This document shows, one piece after another, positions 42,483 through 50,160 of a DNA stretch of 61,881 nucleotides. A model generated the notes under the pieces. That model did no database searches and was not told the DNA's origin. It worked only from the letters and a program-made list of their open reading frames with translations. Location: the NCBI RefSeq assembly GCF_014647515.1, contig NZ_BMPI01000037.1:16387-78267 (forward strand), in the 5' to 3' direction. This stretch comes from Dactylosporangium sucinum. GTDB lineage: Bacteria; Actinomycetota; Actinomycetes; Mycobacteriales; Micromonosporaceae. The number at the start of each line of letters is the position of its first letter. Position 1 is the stretch's first letter. Position numbers and translations under genes: made by a program.

Positions 42483-43259
42483 TCAGTTGTCCTGCAGGGG
42501 GTCGAGGCTGCCGGTCAGGCTGGCCACGCCGCAGTTGGGGGCGGACCAGAAGCGGGACGGGCGGCCGTCCACGTGCGTGTGGTCGTTGTGGTCGGGGTAG
42601 CCCGGGCCGAGGATGCCCGCGAAGCCGTGGTTGCGGGCCGCCTGGGCCAGCGTGCACAGCGAATGCGGGCCGGCGCCGAGGTCGGCCGCGTCGCCGTACA
42701 GGTGGCGGCTGGTCGACGCGCCGCCCACGGCGTTGTTGCAGGCCACACTGCGGAAGCCGCTCGTGACGCGGATCGGCTGGTCGCCCAGGGCGTGCCGCAG
42801 CGCCTGCAGCTTCCACATCGTCACCAGGGCGTTGGCCTTGGCCGTCGCGGCGCTGACGTTGCCGCCCGCCCAGGTGGTGTTGCAGTCGTTCAGCTCGGCG
42901 TACGAGAAGTTCACCGGCGTGCAGTCGTCGTCCTGCAGCGCATAGAGTTTGCTGAACGTCGCGGGGCCGGCGATGCCGTCGGCGGTCAGGCCGTAGGCGG
43001 ACTGGAAGCGTTGCACGGCGGCCTTGGTCGCCGGGCCGAACGCGCCGTCGATGGTGAGCACCGCGCCGGAGCCGGGGTAGCCGGCGACGCGGATCTGCAG
43101 CTGGCGGACGGCCTCGCCGGACGAGCCCTGCGAGAGCGTGCCGCTCCAGGTGTAACAGCCGTCCGCGAGTGCGGGCGACGCCGACGCGACGACAGTCATG
43201 CCGGTGCATCCGAGAGTGAGCATGGCGGCGGCCAGGAGGCGGCCGATGGTGATCTGCAC
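42483..43259 (-). CDS. secreted peptidoglycan-binding M15-type peptidase
   Basis: The GTG at 43257-43259 starts a signal peptide (ITIGRLLAAAMLTLGC to ASPALA) and gives 258 residues. An N-terminal PG_binding_1 domain (GSSGEAVRQLQIRVAGYPGS, IDGAFGPATKAAVQRFQSAY) is followed by an M15-type peptidase domain with zinc ligands in SRHLYGDAADLG and HNDHTHVDG. Cysteines suggest an oxidised, exported enzyme. It should cut D-amino-acid-containing peptides of peptidoglycan. Promoter elements abut the start codon, suggesting a leaderless mRNA. Confidence 0.9.
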   Translation of the reverse strand: MQITIGRLLAAAMLTLGCTGMTVVASASPALADGCYTWSGTLSQGSSGEAVRQLQIRVAGYPGSGAVLTIDGAFGPATKAAVQRFQSAYGLTADGIAGPATFSKLYALQDDDCTPVNFSYAELNDCNTTWAGGNVSAATAKANALVTMWKLQALRHALGDQPIRVTSGFRSVACNNAVGGASTSRHLYGDAADLGAGPHSLCTLAQAARNHGFAGILGPGYPDHNDHTHVDGRPSRFWSAPNCGVASLTGSLDPLQDN

Positions 43260-43266
43260 GCGTCGA

Positions 43267-43295
43267 AGTATGGACAAATCTCGATCTAAGGGCAA
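43267..43295 (-). promoter_or_regulatory. promoter of the M15 peptidase gene
   Basis: On the minus strand, TTGCCC (43290-43295) and CATACT (43267-43272) are spaced by 17 bases. Seven bases separate the -10 box from the GTG start codon, so transcription would begin at or just before the codon. Confidence 0.55.
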
Positions 43296-43335
43296 TGGGG
43301 TCGATCCATGGACCGCCGTCGTGTAGACAGAGAGC

Positions 43336-43869
43336 GTGATCGACCTCGACCTGCCGCCCGCGAGCCCACCCAGGCGAAGCCGGCTGCCGCGCCTGGCGGC
43401 CGTGCGCCTGCCGCTCGCCGGCGTCGTGGTGATCGCCCTGGCCGGCGCCGCCGCGGGCGTGCTCGCCGGGTGGCGGCTGGAGGTCGCCCGGGAGGCGGCC
43501 CGCGAGGCGGGGGAGGTCGCGCTGTTCGCCGGGGTCGTGGCGCTGCGCGCGGGGAAGTACACCAGCGGGCGCGTGGCCGTCGACGGCCAGATCATGATCG
43601 CCAACGGCGGACAGCGCCCGGTCGAGGTCGCCGGCCTGCCGGACGCGGGCCTCACGGTCCGCTCCCGCGACCGCATCGACCCGGGCGCGACCGCCGCGTT
43701 CGGGGTGAGCACCCTCGTGCCGTGCGAGGACGCGTTCGCGAGCGTGATGCCGCTCGACGTGTCGGTGGGCACCTGGGACAGCCGCTGGCGGAAGGTGACC
43801 CTCGCGCTGCCGTCGACCGGCGCGCAGTGGCACAGCGACCTCGTCATCACCTGCAAGGGCGCCGCCTGA
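43336..43869 (+). CDS. membrane-anchored protein of unknown function
   Basis: GTG 43336 gives 177 residues with one N-terminal span (LAGVVVIALAGAAAGVLAGW) and an external beta-rich domain (GRVAVDGQIMIANGGQRPVE, PGATAAFGVSTLVPCEDAFA) holding two cysteines. The pattern resembles small Ig-like extracytoplasmic proteins of actinomycetes. No family is recognised. Its stop codon begins a run of 14-bp tandem repeats. Confidence 0.7.
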   Translation: MIDLDLPPASPPRRSRLPRLAAVRLPLAGVVVIALAGAAAGVLAGWRLEVAREAAREAGEVALFAGVVALRAGKYTSGRVAVDGQIMIANGGQRPVEVAGLPDAGLTVRSRDRIDPGATAAFGVSTLVPCEDAFASVMPLDVSVGTWDSRWRKVTLALPSTGAQWHSDLVITCKGAA

Positions 43870-43930
43870 CGGAGGCCGGCTGACGGAAGCCGGCTGACGG
43901 AAGCCGGCTGACGGAAGCCGGCTGACGGAA
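43868..43930. repeat. 14-bp tandem repeat, four and a half copies
   Basis: The unit GACGGAAGCCGGCT (first copy with one change) starts at 43868, 43882, 43896 and 43910, with a partial fifth copy to 43930. Together with the preceding T each junction reads TGA, and because 14 is not a multiple of three the stops fall in all three frames right after the preceding gene. Confidence 0.9.
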
Positions 43931-44018
43931 ACGGGATCGTAACGGCCGCGTGGTGGCCGGGAAACGGCCGCGCGTTGCGATCTTCAACGCCGCCTTCACC
44001 ACCACGCGGAGGTACCAC

Positions 44019-44312
44019 ATGGCCGTAGGCCCGTCCTCGTTGTCCACCGAACAGCTCAACGCCTTCATCCTCGCCCGGCTCGCCATCTCCGGCGTCGACA
44101 TCAACCTGCTGCCGACCGAGCCCGACCCCGCCACCGGGGCCCCCACGCAGACCCAGGTCCTCGCGTCGCTGCGGTCGTTCCTGCTCGCCAGCCCCGCCGC
44201 GGTCAACGGCTGGCGGCCCCCGGGCAGCGCCGCCGAGAGTCAGCAGCTCGCCCCGCCGCTGGAGTACCCCTCCATCACCGAGGCGTGGACCGGAAAGGCG
44301 GGCGGGCGATGA
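44019..44312 (+). CDS. small protein co-translated with Tat amidase
   Basis: ATG 44019 is preceded by GGAGG at six bases and gives 97 residues; the stop overlaps the amidase ATG (ATGA). The N-terminal helix STEQLNAFILARLAISGVDI is followed by PTEPDPATGAPTQTQVLASL and a C-terminus ending EYPSITEAWTGKAGGR. It has no signal and no family that I recognise. Tight coupling suggests a chaperone or partner of the exported amidase, perhaps carried through Tat with it. Confidence 0.7.
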   Translation: MAVGPSSLSTEQLNAFILARLAISGVDINLLPTEPDPATGAPTQTQVLASLRSFLLASPAAVNGWRPPGSAAESQQLAPPLEYPSITEAWTGKAGGR

Positions 44313-45907
44313 GCCGGGGACTGAACCGCCGGGTCTTCCTGGCCGGCTCGGCGGCGGCTGCCGCCGGTACCATCGGCGCCACCGCGATCCCGTGGACCTC
44401 GGCCCACGCCGCGCCCGCCCTCCAGCAGGGCCGCCCGGTCGAGGTGCCCGACGTCGACGTGCGCCCCGCGGCCCGCGCCGACCTCACCGAGGCCACCCTC
44501 GCCGAGGCCGCCACCCTGCTGCGCCGCCGGGCGACCAGCCCGTCCGAGCTGGTCGAGGCGCACCTCGCCCGGATCGCCCGGTTCGAGCCCACCTACCAGG
44601 CGTTCAACGCGGTCACCGCCGACGCCGCCCGGGCCGCCGCGAAGGCCGCGGACCGGCGCCGCAGCGGGCCGCTCGCCGGGATCCCGCTGTGCATCAAGGA
44701 CAACTACTTCACGGCCGGGGTCGAGACCACCGCGAACTCGTTCGTGTTCGAAGGGTTCGTGCCGCCGTACGACGCGACGGCCGTCGCCCGGCTCAAGGCC
44801 GCCGGCGGCATCGTCGTCGGCAAGGGCCAGATGGGCCCGCTCGCGACCACCCGGGCCACCCAGCCCAACGGCACCGTCACCACCGTGAACGCGTGGACGC
44901 CGCAGGACCCGTCGGTCGACCCGGGCGGCTCGTCGACCGGCCCCGCGACGGCGGTCGCCGGCCGCCTGGCCTGCTCGTCGATCGGCACCCAGACCGGCGG
45001 CAGCATCGTCGGCCCGTCGAACCAGCAGAACCTCACCGGGCTCAAGCCGACGATGGGCCGCACGTCGATCTACGGGATCATTCCCCTGTCGTACACCAGG
45101 GACCACTCCGGCCCGCTCGCCCGCGACGTGCTCGACGCGGCCGTCATGACCGCCGTGCTGGCCGGGCCCGACCCCAACGACCCGCGCACGCTCGGCCTGC
45201 CCGCCGTGCCCGACCTCGTCACCGCCGCGCTGCCCGTGCGGAAGAAGGGCCGGGTGGTACTGCGGCGGTCGACCACCATCGGCGTCCCGCCCGATTTCCT
45301 CACCGGCAACGCGGCCGTGGTCGCCCTGCGCCGCACGTTCCTCGACACGCTCGCCGCGATCCCGGGCGCGAAGCTCGTCGACGTCACGTACCCGGCCGAC
45401 TGGGGCCTGCTCACGGGGACCTTCAACGCGATCCGGCTGAGCGAGCGGACCGAGCCGTTCCTGCCGTACCTCAAGCAGGACCCCAAGCTGTTCGGCGTAT
45501 CGTTGCTGAGCTGGCTGCAGGGCCTGTTCCTGTCGGGCGACGAGTGGATCACCGGCCAGCGGGCCAAGCACCACCTCCTGCGCGAGCTCCTCGACGGCGT
45601 CATGAGCAAGTGCGACGTCCTCCTGCAGACTGGCCCGGTGCCGTTCGACATCCTGGGCCTGCCCGAGCTCGGCCTGCCGATCGGCTTCGCCCCGGTCGGC
45701 GCCAACCCGGCGGTGCCGGTGGGCACGATCCTGGGCGCCGGCCCGTACGAGGAAGACCGCCTCCTCGAGGTCGGCGCCGCCTACCAGGCGGTGACGGACT
45801 GGCATACCCGCCGCCCGGCCGACCCGGCGGCTCCGGCGGCGTCCGCCCGCTCGGCGGTCGTGAAGCCGCGCCTGACCCCGGAGGAGGTGGCCGCGACCAC
45901 CGCCTGA
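44309..45907 (+). CDS. Tat-exported amidase (amidase signature family)
   Basis: ATG 44309 starts MSRGLNRRVFLAGSAAAAAG, a twin-arginine signal cleaved near AHAAP. The 532-residue protein has the amidase-signature triad: Lys130 in CIKDNY, cis-Ser208 in PGGSST and nucleophile Ser232 in TGGSIVGPS. The family hydrolyses amides (AtzF, GatA, peptide amidases). Export as a folded protein and coupling with the small upstream gene are unusual for amidases of primary metabolism and suggest an extracellular amide or peptide substrate. Confidence 0.92.
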   Translation: MSRGLNRRVFLAGSAAAAAGTIGATAIPWTSAHAAPALQQGRPVEVPDVDVRPAARADLTEATLAEAATLLRRRATSPSELVEAHLARIARFEPTYQAFNAVTADAARAAAKAADRRRSGPLAGIPLCIKDNYFTAGVETTANSFVFEGFVPPYDATAVARLKAAGGIVVGKGQMGPLATTRATQPNGTVTTVNAWTPQDPSVDPGGSSTGPATAVAGRLACSSIGTQTGGSIVGPSNQQNLTGLKPTMGRTSIYGIIPLSYTRDHSGPLARDVLDAAVMTAVLAGPDPNDPRTLGLPAVPDLVTAALPVRKKGRVVLRRSTTIGVPPDFLTGNAAVVALRRTFLDTLAAIPGAKLVDVTYPADWGLLTGTFNAIRLSERTEPFLPYLKQDPKLFGVSLLSWLQGLFLSGDEWITGQRAKHHLLRELLDGVMSKCDVLLQTGPVPFDILGLPELGLPIGFAPVGANPAVPVGTILGAGPYEEDRLLEVGAAYQAVTDWHTRRPADPAAPAASARSAVVKPRLTPEEVAATTA

Positions 45908-46034
45908 CGTTCGCTCGGGCCCGGCCGCGCCGCGCGGCCGGGCCGTCTTTCGCGCCCGGTTCCCGGCCCGGGAAGCGCCCGGCCGACCAGCCGCTCGGTC
46001 CGCCGGGCGTGCCGGCCCGCCGGTCCTCGCCGGG

Positions 46035-46331
46035 TCACCCGAGCGCGGTGCCCGCGAACAGCACGAGGGATGCGGCGATCGGCAGCAGAATCGACCACAG
46101 GCAGCCGACCCCGCCGCCAACCGGGTTCGCCGGAGTGCGGTCGGACCACGCGCGGTCGCGCCACAGGGGACGGGTCTCCAGCAGCAGGTAGAGCGGCGCG
46201 CCGACCTGGCCTACGGTGAACAGCCAGAACCAGGCCCAACGGTTACCGTACCGGTGGCGGGGCGTGGCGAGCATGACCACGAACGTGCCGACCCAGGCCA
46301 CGACGGTGAGCCCCGGCAGCGGCGACCACAT
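46035..46331 (-). CDS. small membrane protein (PLDc_N-like)
   Basis: ATG 46329-46331 gives 98 residues; a TTG at 46377-46379 would add 16. About three spans are present (LTVVAWVGTFVVMLATP, WAWFWLFTVGQVGAPLYLLL, SILLPIAASLVLFAGTALG). The WFWLFTVGQVGAPLYLL segment resembles the PLDc_N family of small membrane proteins. It is the last gene of the sigma-fusion operon, 50 bases after the preceding stop. Confidence 0.6.
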   Translation of the reverse strand: MWSPLPGLTVVAWVGTFVVMLATPRHRYGNRWAWFWLFTVGQVGAPLYLLLETRPLWRDRAWSDRTPANPVGGGVGCLWSILLPIAASLVLFAGTALG

Positions 46332-46382
46332 GACGCGGCTGGGCCACCACTCCCGAGGAGACCAGCCGCGACGAACCAAGGC

Positions 46383-47711
46383 TCAGGGAGCCGGCCAGCT
46401 GTCGGCCCGCGTCGACTCCTCGGCGGCCACCACGGTGAGCGGCGGGGCCGGCCATCGCTGCCACGTCATCCAGGGGGTGTCGATGCGGGTCTCGGTGTCG
46501 CGGATGTACCGGTCGGTCCGCGGGTCGGCGAGCCCGGTCAGGCCGGTGACGGTCGCGGCGATCGCGGCTGCGCCGAGCACCAGCAGGGCCACGGCGACGG
46601 CGGGCGGGACCGGGTCGGCCTCCGGGTAGCGGCCCAGGCTGATGACCCCGATCTCGGCGTCCTGGACGAGGGCGAACCACAGACCCGCGAGGAGGAGAGC
46701 GCCGCCCGCCCGGGCGAAGTGGGCGAACATGAGCCGGCCGCGGCGGGCGAGGCCGGTGGTGATCGACGCCAGCAGCGCGCCGGCGAGCAGTGGGGGGCCG
46801 CCGAAGAACGCGTACATGATCACGTTGAACGGGTCGGCCGTCACCGTGCTGTCGAGGCCCACGGCCGCCGCGAACGCCAGGATGCCGACCGCGCTGCCGG
46901 CGACGATCCAGGCCAGCGCCCGCCGCAGTGGCGCCGGCGCGTCGCCGGGGCCGGCGGTGACCGCGAAGCCGTGGAGCGCGGCCACGCCGGCCGCGGCCGG
47001 CGGGTCGGACGCGGCGTCGGACGCGGCGTCGGACGCGGCGTCGGACGCGGCCGGCGCGGCCGAGGTGAGGCCCGCCGCCGAGGTGAGGCCCGCGGCCGAG
47101 TCGGGCAGCGCAGGCGCGGGCGGGCTCGGCGTCGCGGGCTGGGCAAACGGGGGCGGCGGGCTCGGCGTCGCGGCAGGGCTCAGCGGCGCGGGCTGGGCAA
47201 ACGGGGCCGGCGGGCTCAGCGTCGTGGCAGGGCTCAGCGGCGCGGGCGGGCGGGCCAGGACCTGCCGCGTGACCGGGAGGCCGACACCGACCGCCGTGAC
47301 CACCAGCGCGAACAGCGTCACCACCGTGACCACGGCGCCGATCCACGGGCGGACGAGCCAGGCGTCGTAGCCGCTCGGGTACGCCACGGAGTAGTGGAGC
47401 AGGCACAAGCACAGCACCAGGGCGGTGCCGGTGCTCGCCACCCACACCAGCGCGCTGCGCGCGGCCGGGCGGCCGGTCGGGACCAGGACCGCCAGCACCA
47501 GCAGGGCCAGACCCAGCAGCGCCGCCGGGATCGCCAGGATCAGCGCGTTCGCCTCCGTGATGGCCCGCAGGGAGGGCTCGGCGCGGGCGGGACCCACCGC
47601 TGTGCACGTGGACCAGACGAGCGCGGTCAGGCCGGCGACCGCGACGGCGGCGGCGGTGAGGCCCGCGATCAATGGGGCGCGCGGCGCACGTGGCATGCGC
47701 GCACGGTACAT
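46383..47711 (-). CDS. multi-span membrane protein with Pro/Ala-rich loop, in the sigma-fusion operon
   Basis: ATG 47709-47711 follows the stop of the sigma fusion by two bases and has a GCGGA ribosome binding site; 442 residues. Four N-terminal spans are followed by a long low-complexity segment (repeats of SPPAPFAQPAPLSPA and four DAAS units) and then about four more spans and a hydrophilic end. No known family is recognised. The operon position makes it a candidate partner of the membrane-tethered sigma factor. Confidence 0.65.
   Translation of the reverse strand: MYRARMPRAPRAPLIAGLTAAAVAVAGLTALVWSTCTAVGPARAEPSLRAITEANALILAIPAALLGLALLVLAVLVPTGRPAARSALVWVASTGTALVLCLCLLHYSVAYPSGYDAWLVRPWIGAVVTVVTLFALVVTAVGVGLPVTRQVLARPPAPLSPATTLSPPAPFAQPAPLSPAATPSPPPPFAQPATPSPPAPALPDSAAGLTSAAGLTSAAPAASDAASDAASDAASDPPAAAGVAALHGFAVTAGPGDAPAPLRRALAWIVAGSAVGILAFAAAVGLDSTVTADPFNVIMYAFFGGPPLLAGALLASITTGLARRGRLMFAHFARAGGALLLAGLWFALVQDAEIGVISLGRYPEADPVPPAVAVALLVLGAAAIAATVTGLTGLADPRTDRYIRDTETRIDTPWMTWQRWPAPPLTVVAAEESTRADSWPAP
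47004..47051. repeat. 12-bp tandem repeat, four copies, coding
   Basis: GTCGGACGCGGC repeats four times in frame within the linker of the 442-residue membrane protein, giving DAAS repeats. A 12-bp unit can change copy number without breaking the frame. Confidence 0.9.
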
Positions 47712-47713
47712 GA

Positions 47714-49882
47714 TCATCCGCCGGACATCGACGACCCCATGCCGTTGCCGGTGCGCAGGAAATCGGTCGGTGTCACCGTCCCGTCGGCCCGGCGGGGGCC
47801 CTGGGCGACGGCCGGGTCGGTCGACGAGAACATCGACGCGTCCCAGCCGCCCTCGTCCCACGTGTTGCGGCTGCTGCGCACCCCGGCGTTGGTGTTGCTG
47901 GGCGTGTCGTTGCCGACCGCGACGTTGCTGCGCAGCACGGCCGCCGCCGACGTCATGTTGAAGCCGGCGCCGCGGTTGCGGAACGCGGTGTTGTTCTGCA
48001 GCTCCATCGCGGCCGGGTTGCCGTCGTCGGCGAAGCCGTGCCGGGCGTTGTCCCATGCCGCGTTGTGGCGCAGCTTGTGCTCGGCGGCGGCGGGCGGGCT
48101 GCCGCCGCCGAGGTTGAAGCCGCTCTTGCCGTTGCCGTAGGCCCAGTTGTACTCCAGTGTCACCGGGCTGGTGAACTCGCCGAGGTCGACGCCGTCGCCG
48201 GACGCGCCGGTCATCCGGCAGCCGCGCACGACGTTGCCCTCGCCGTCGCCGAACTTGATGCCCAGGCCGATCCCGCTGCGGCCGGCGAAGTCGCTGTTGA
48301 GGATCTGGTTGCCGACCGTGCCCGGGTCACGCAGGGTGAGGCCGGACGACGCGTTGTCGCGCATCGTGAGGCGTTGGAAGGTGTTGTACCGGCACGAGAA
48401 GCAGACCCAGGCGTGGCTGGGCGCGTTGCGGACCTCGATCCCCTGGACGGTCCAGTAGGAAGCGCGCTGCGTAACCAGGTACTTGTCCGCCGGGATGCCG
48501 GCGGCGTCGATGACGGGCTGCTCGTCGCCGTAGGCGCTCAGCGTGATGCGGTGCTGCGCGTCGCCGCTGGTGCCGATCGTCACCGGGGCGGTCGGCCGGT
48601 AGGTGCCGCCGCGCAGCGCGATCGTCTGGCCGGGCCGCACCACGGCGACGGCCCTGCCGAGCGTGGCGAACGGCCGCCCGGCGGTGCCGTCGCCGGAGTC
48701 GGACCCGCCGGGCGCCACGTAGAGGTCCGCGAAAGTTACACCGGTGCCGCCGGGCGGCGGGACGGCGGCGGGCGCCGACGGTGCGGCGCTCACGGCTCCG
48801 GACGGTCCGGTCGCGGAGGGTGGCGCCCCGACCGTCGCCGTGGCCGCGGGCGGCGGTGCGGCGACCGGGCCGCCACCGTCGGTGAGCGGCGTCTCGTACA
48901 CCGCGAACGCGATCCCGCCGCCGGCCACCACGACGGCCGCCCCGGCGGCGGCGAGCTTGGTGCCCGCGGCGTGCTGCAGGTGCGCGAGCAGCCCGGTGCT
49001 CGCCACCGGGGCGGTCGCCGCGCCGGACCCGAGGCTCGTCACGCGCAGCGTCTCCAGCGCGAGCGGCAGCGGTACCGCGGCCAGCCCCCGCAGCAGCCGC
49101 TCCGGCGCGACCAGGCCGGCCCGCTGCGCGCCGCAGTCCGGGCAGCCGCGCACGTGCCGGGCCAGCCGCTTGCGCCACAGCCCGTCGGCGGTGCCGTGCC
49201 AGGGCCGGACTACTGCGTCGAGCTCGGCGCAGCGCGGCTCGGCCCGCAGGGCGCGCACCACCGACCGCGCCACCTCCAGCTGGGCCCGCATCCGCTGGAC
49301 GCGGACCGCGGCGTGGGCCGGCCCGACCCCGAGCGCGGCGGCGAGCTCGGCCCTTGTCAGCGCGCCCGACGCCTCTTGCCACCACAGGGCGAGCAGGTGC
49401 CGGTCGCGCTCGTCGAGCCAGCGGGTGGCGTCGGCCAGCTCGCGCCGCTGGCCGGTGAGGACGAGCTCGGTGACGGTCCGGTCGACGAAGTCGCCGCGCG
49501 GGTCGGCGACCTCCGCCGGCCCCTCCTGCCGCCGGCGCTGGTTGCGCTGCCGGTTGCGCAGGTGCAGCTGGACCTGCCGGTAGGCGATCGCGATCAGCCA
49601 GGACCGGAACCGCTCGGGCTCGCGCAGGTCCGGCAGGCCCCGCACGAACTGGATCATCGTCTCCTGGACCAGGTCGTCGGCGTCGGCGTGCCCGTCGAGG
49701 GCCCGGCCGACGACGTTGTAGACCAGCGGCAGGAACGCGGCGGCGAGCCGTTCGAGAGCCCGGTCGTCGCCGGCCTGGGCGGCCCGCACCAGCTCGGCCG
49801 TGTCCTCGGCGGTGCTCCCGAGCGTGCTGCCGACCGTGCGCCCAGCCGCGCCGCCGATCGGCGCGGTCCTACTCTCCGTCAC
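47714..49882 (-). CDS. ECF sigma factor fused to zinc finger, membrane span and extracellular PL9-like beta-helix
   Basis: The GTG at 49880-49882 follows GGAGGG and gives 722 residues without interruption. Residues about 30-115 are sigma region 2 (ALDGHADADDLVQETMIQFV, FRSWLIAIAYRQVQLHLRNR) and about 150-212 region 4 (LTRAELAAALGVGPAHAAVR). Residues 218-255 hold a zinc-binding anti-sigma-like motif with His243, Cys247 and Cys250 (HVRGCPDC). One span follows (305-329), then a Pro/Ala/Thr linker and, from about 386, a right-handed beta-helix of pectate lyase 9 type (DLYVAPGGSDSGDGTAGRPF). The sigma part is thus inside and the pectin-recognising part outside. In the PL9 motif GFKLGG the catalytic Lys appears as Asn (GFNLGG). 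Divergent neighbours are pectinesterase and pectate lyase genes, the likely targets. Confidence 0.9.
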   Translation of the reverse strand: MTESRTAPIGGAAGRTVGSTLGSTAEDTAELVRAAQAGDDRALERLAAAFLPLVYNVVGRALDGHADADDLVQETMIQFVRGLPDLREPERFRSWLIAIAYRQVQLHLRNRQRNQRRRQEGPAEVADPRGDFVDRTVTELVLTGQRRELADATRWLDERDRHLLALWWQEASGALTRAELAAALGVGPAHAAVRVQRMRAQLEVARSVVRALRAEPRCAELDAVVRPWHGTADGLWRKRLARHVRGCPDCGAQRAGLVAPERLLRGLAAVPLPLALETLRVTSLGSGAATAPVASTGLLAHLQHAAGTKLAAAGAAVVVAGGGIAFAVYETPLTDGGGPVAAPPPAATATVGAPPSATGPSGAVSAAPSAPAAVPPPGGTGVTFADLYVAPGGSDSGDGTAGRPFATLGRAVAVVRPGQTIALRGGTYRPTAPVTIGTSGDAQHRITLSAYGDEQPVIDAAGIPADKYLVTQRASYWTVQGIEVRNAPSHAWVCFSCRYNTFQRLTMRDNASSGLTLRDPGTVGNQILNSDFAGRSGIGLGIKFGDGEGNVVRGCRMTGASGDGVDLGEFTSPVTLEYNWAYGNGKSGFNLGGGSPPAAAEHKLRHNAAWDNARHGFADDGNPAAMELQNNTAFRNRGAGFNMTSAAAVLRSNVAVGNDTPSNTNAGVRSSRNTWDEGGWDASMFSSTDPAVAQGPRRADGTVTPTDFLRTGNGMGSSMSGG

Positions 49883-50160
49883 GGTCTGGTCCCTCCGGAC
49901 GTGCTCGGCGACCCCGGCGCCGCTGCGGCGGCCGTCGCTCGGCCGTCCGGTGGCCGCCGGGGCGGAAAATCGCGTCCCGCATGGTTGCACGGCACGTCCG
50001 GGCTGTAAAGCAGCGATGGTCGCCGTTGCCTTCCAAGATCTTCCGGGATGTCCGCGAATTTGTGTTATCGCTCCCACGGTCGGCGCATCTACCAGGGTGC
50101 CGCCGGTCCGCCCCGGCGGCACCGTAGCTCTGCGTGACCAGCTCCAGAGAGGAACGCCCC
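49883..50160. promoter_or_regulatory. divergent regulatory region of the pectin locus
   Basis: These 278 bases separate the sigma-fusion and pectinesterase genes and contain no gene. TGTTAT near 50064 could be a -10 box for the plus strand, and CAAGATCTT is a small palindrome near 50034. I see no convincing ECF-type -35/-10 pair by eye. The pectinesterase ribosome binding site is GAGAGGAA at 50147-50154. Confidence 0.4.

Noticed and set aside
47004..47051. 12-bp tandem repeats as a regulatory element
   Set aside because: They are in frame inside a coding region and encode a flexible DAAS linker, so they are most simply a low-complexity protein segment.
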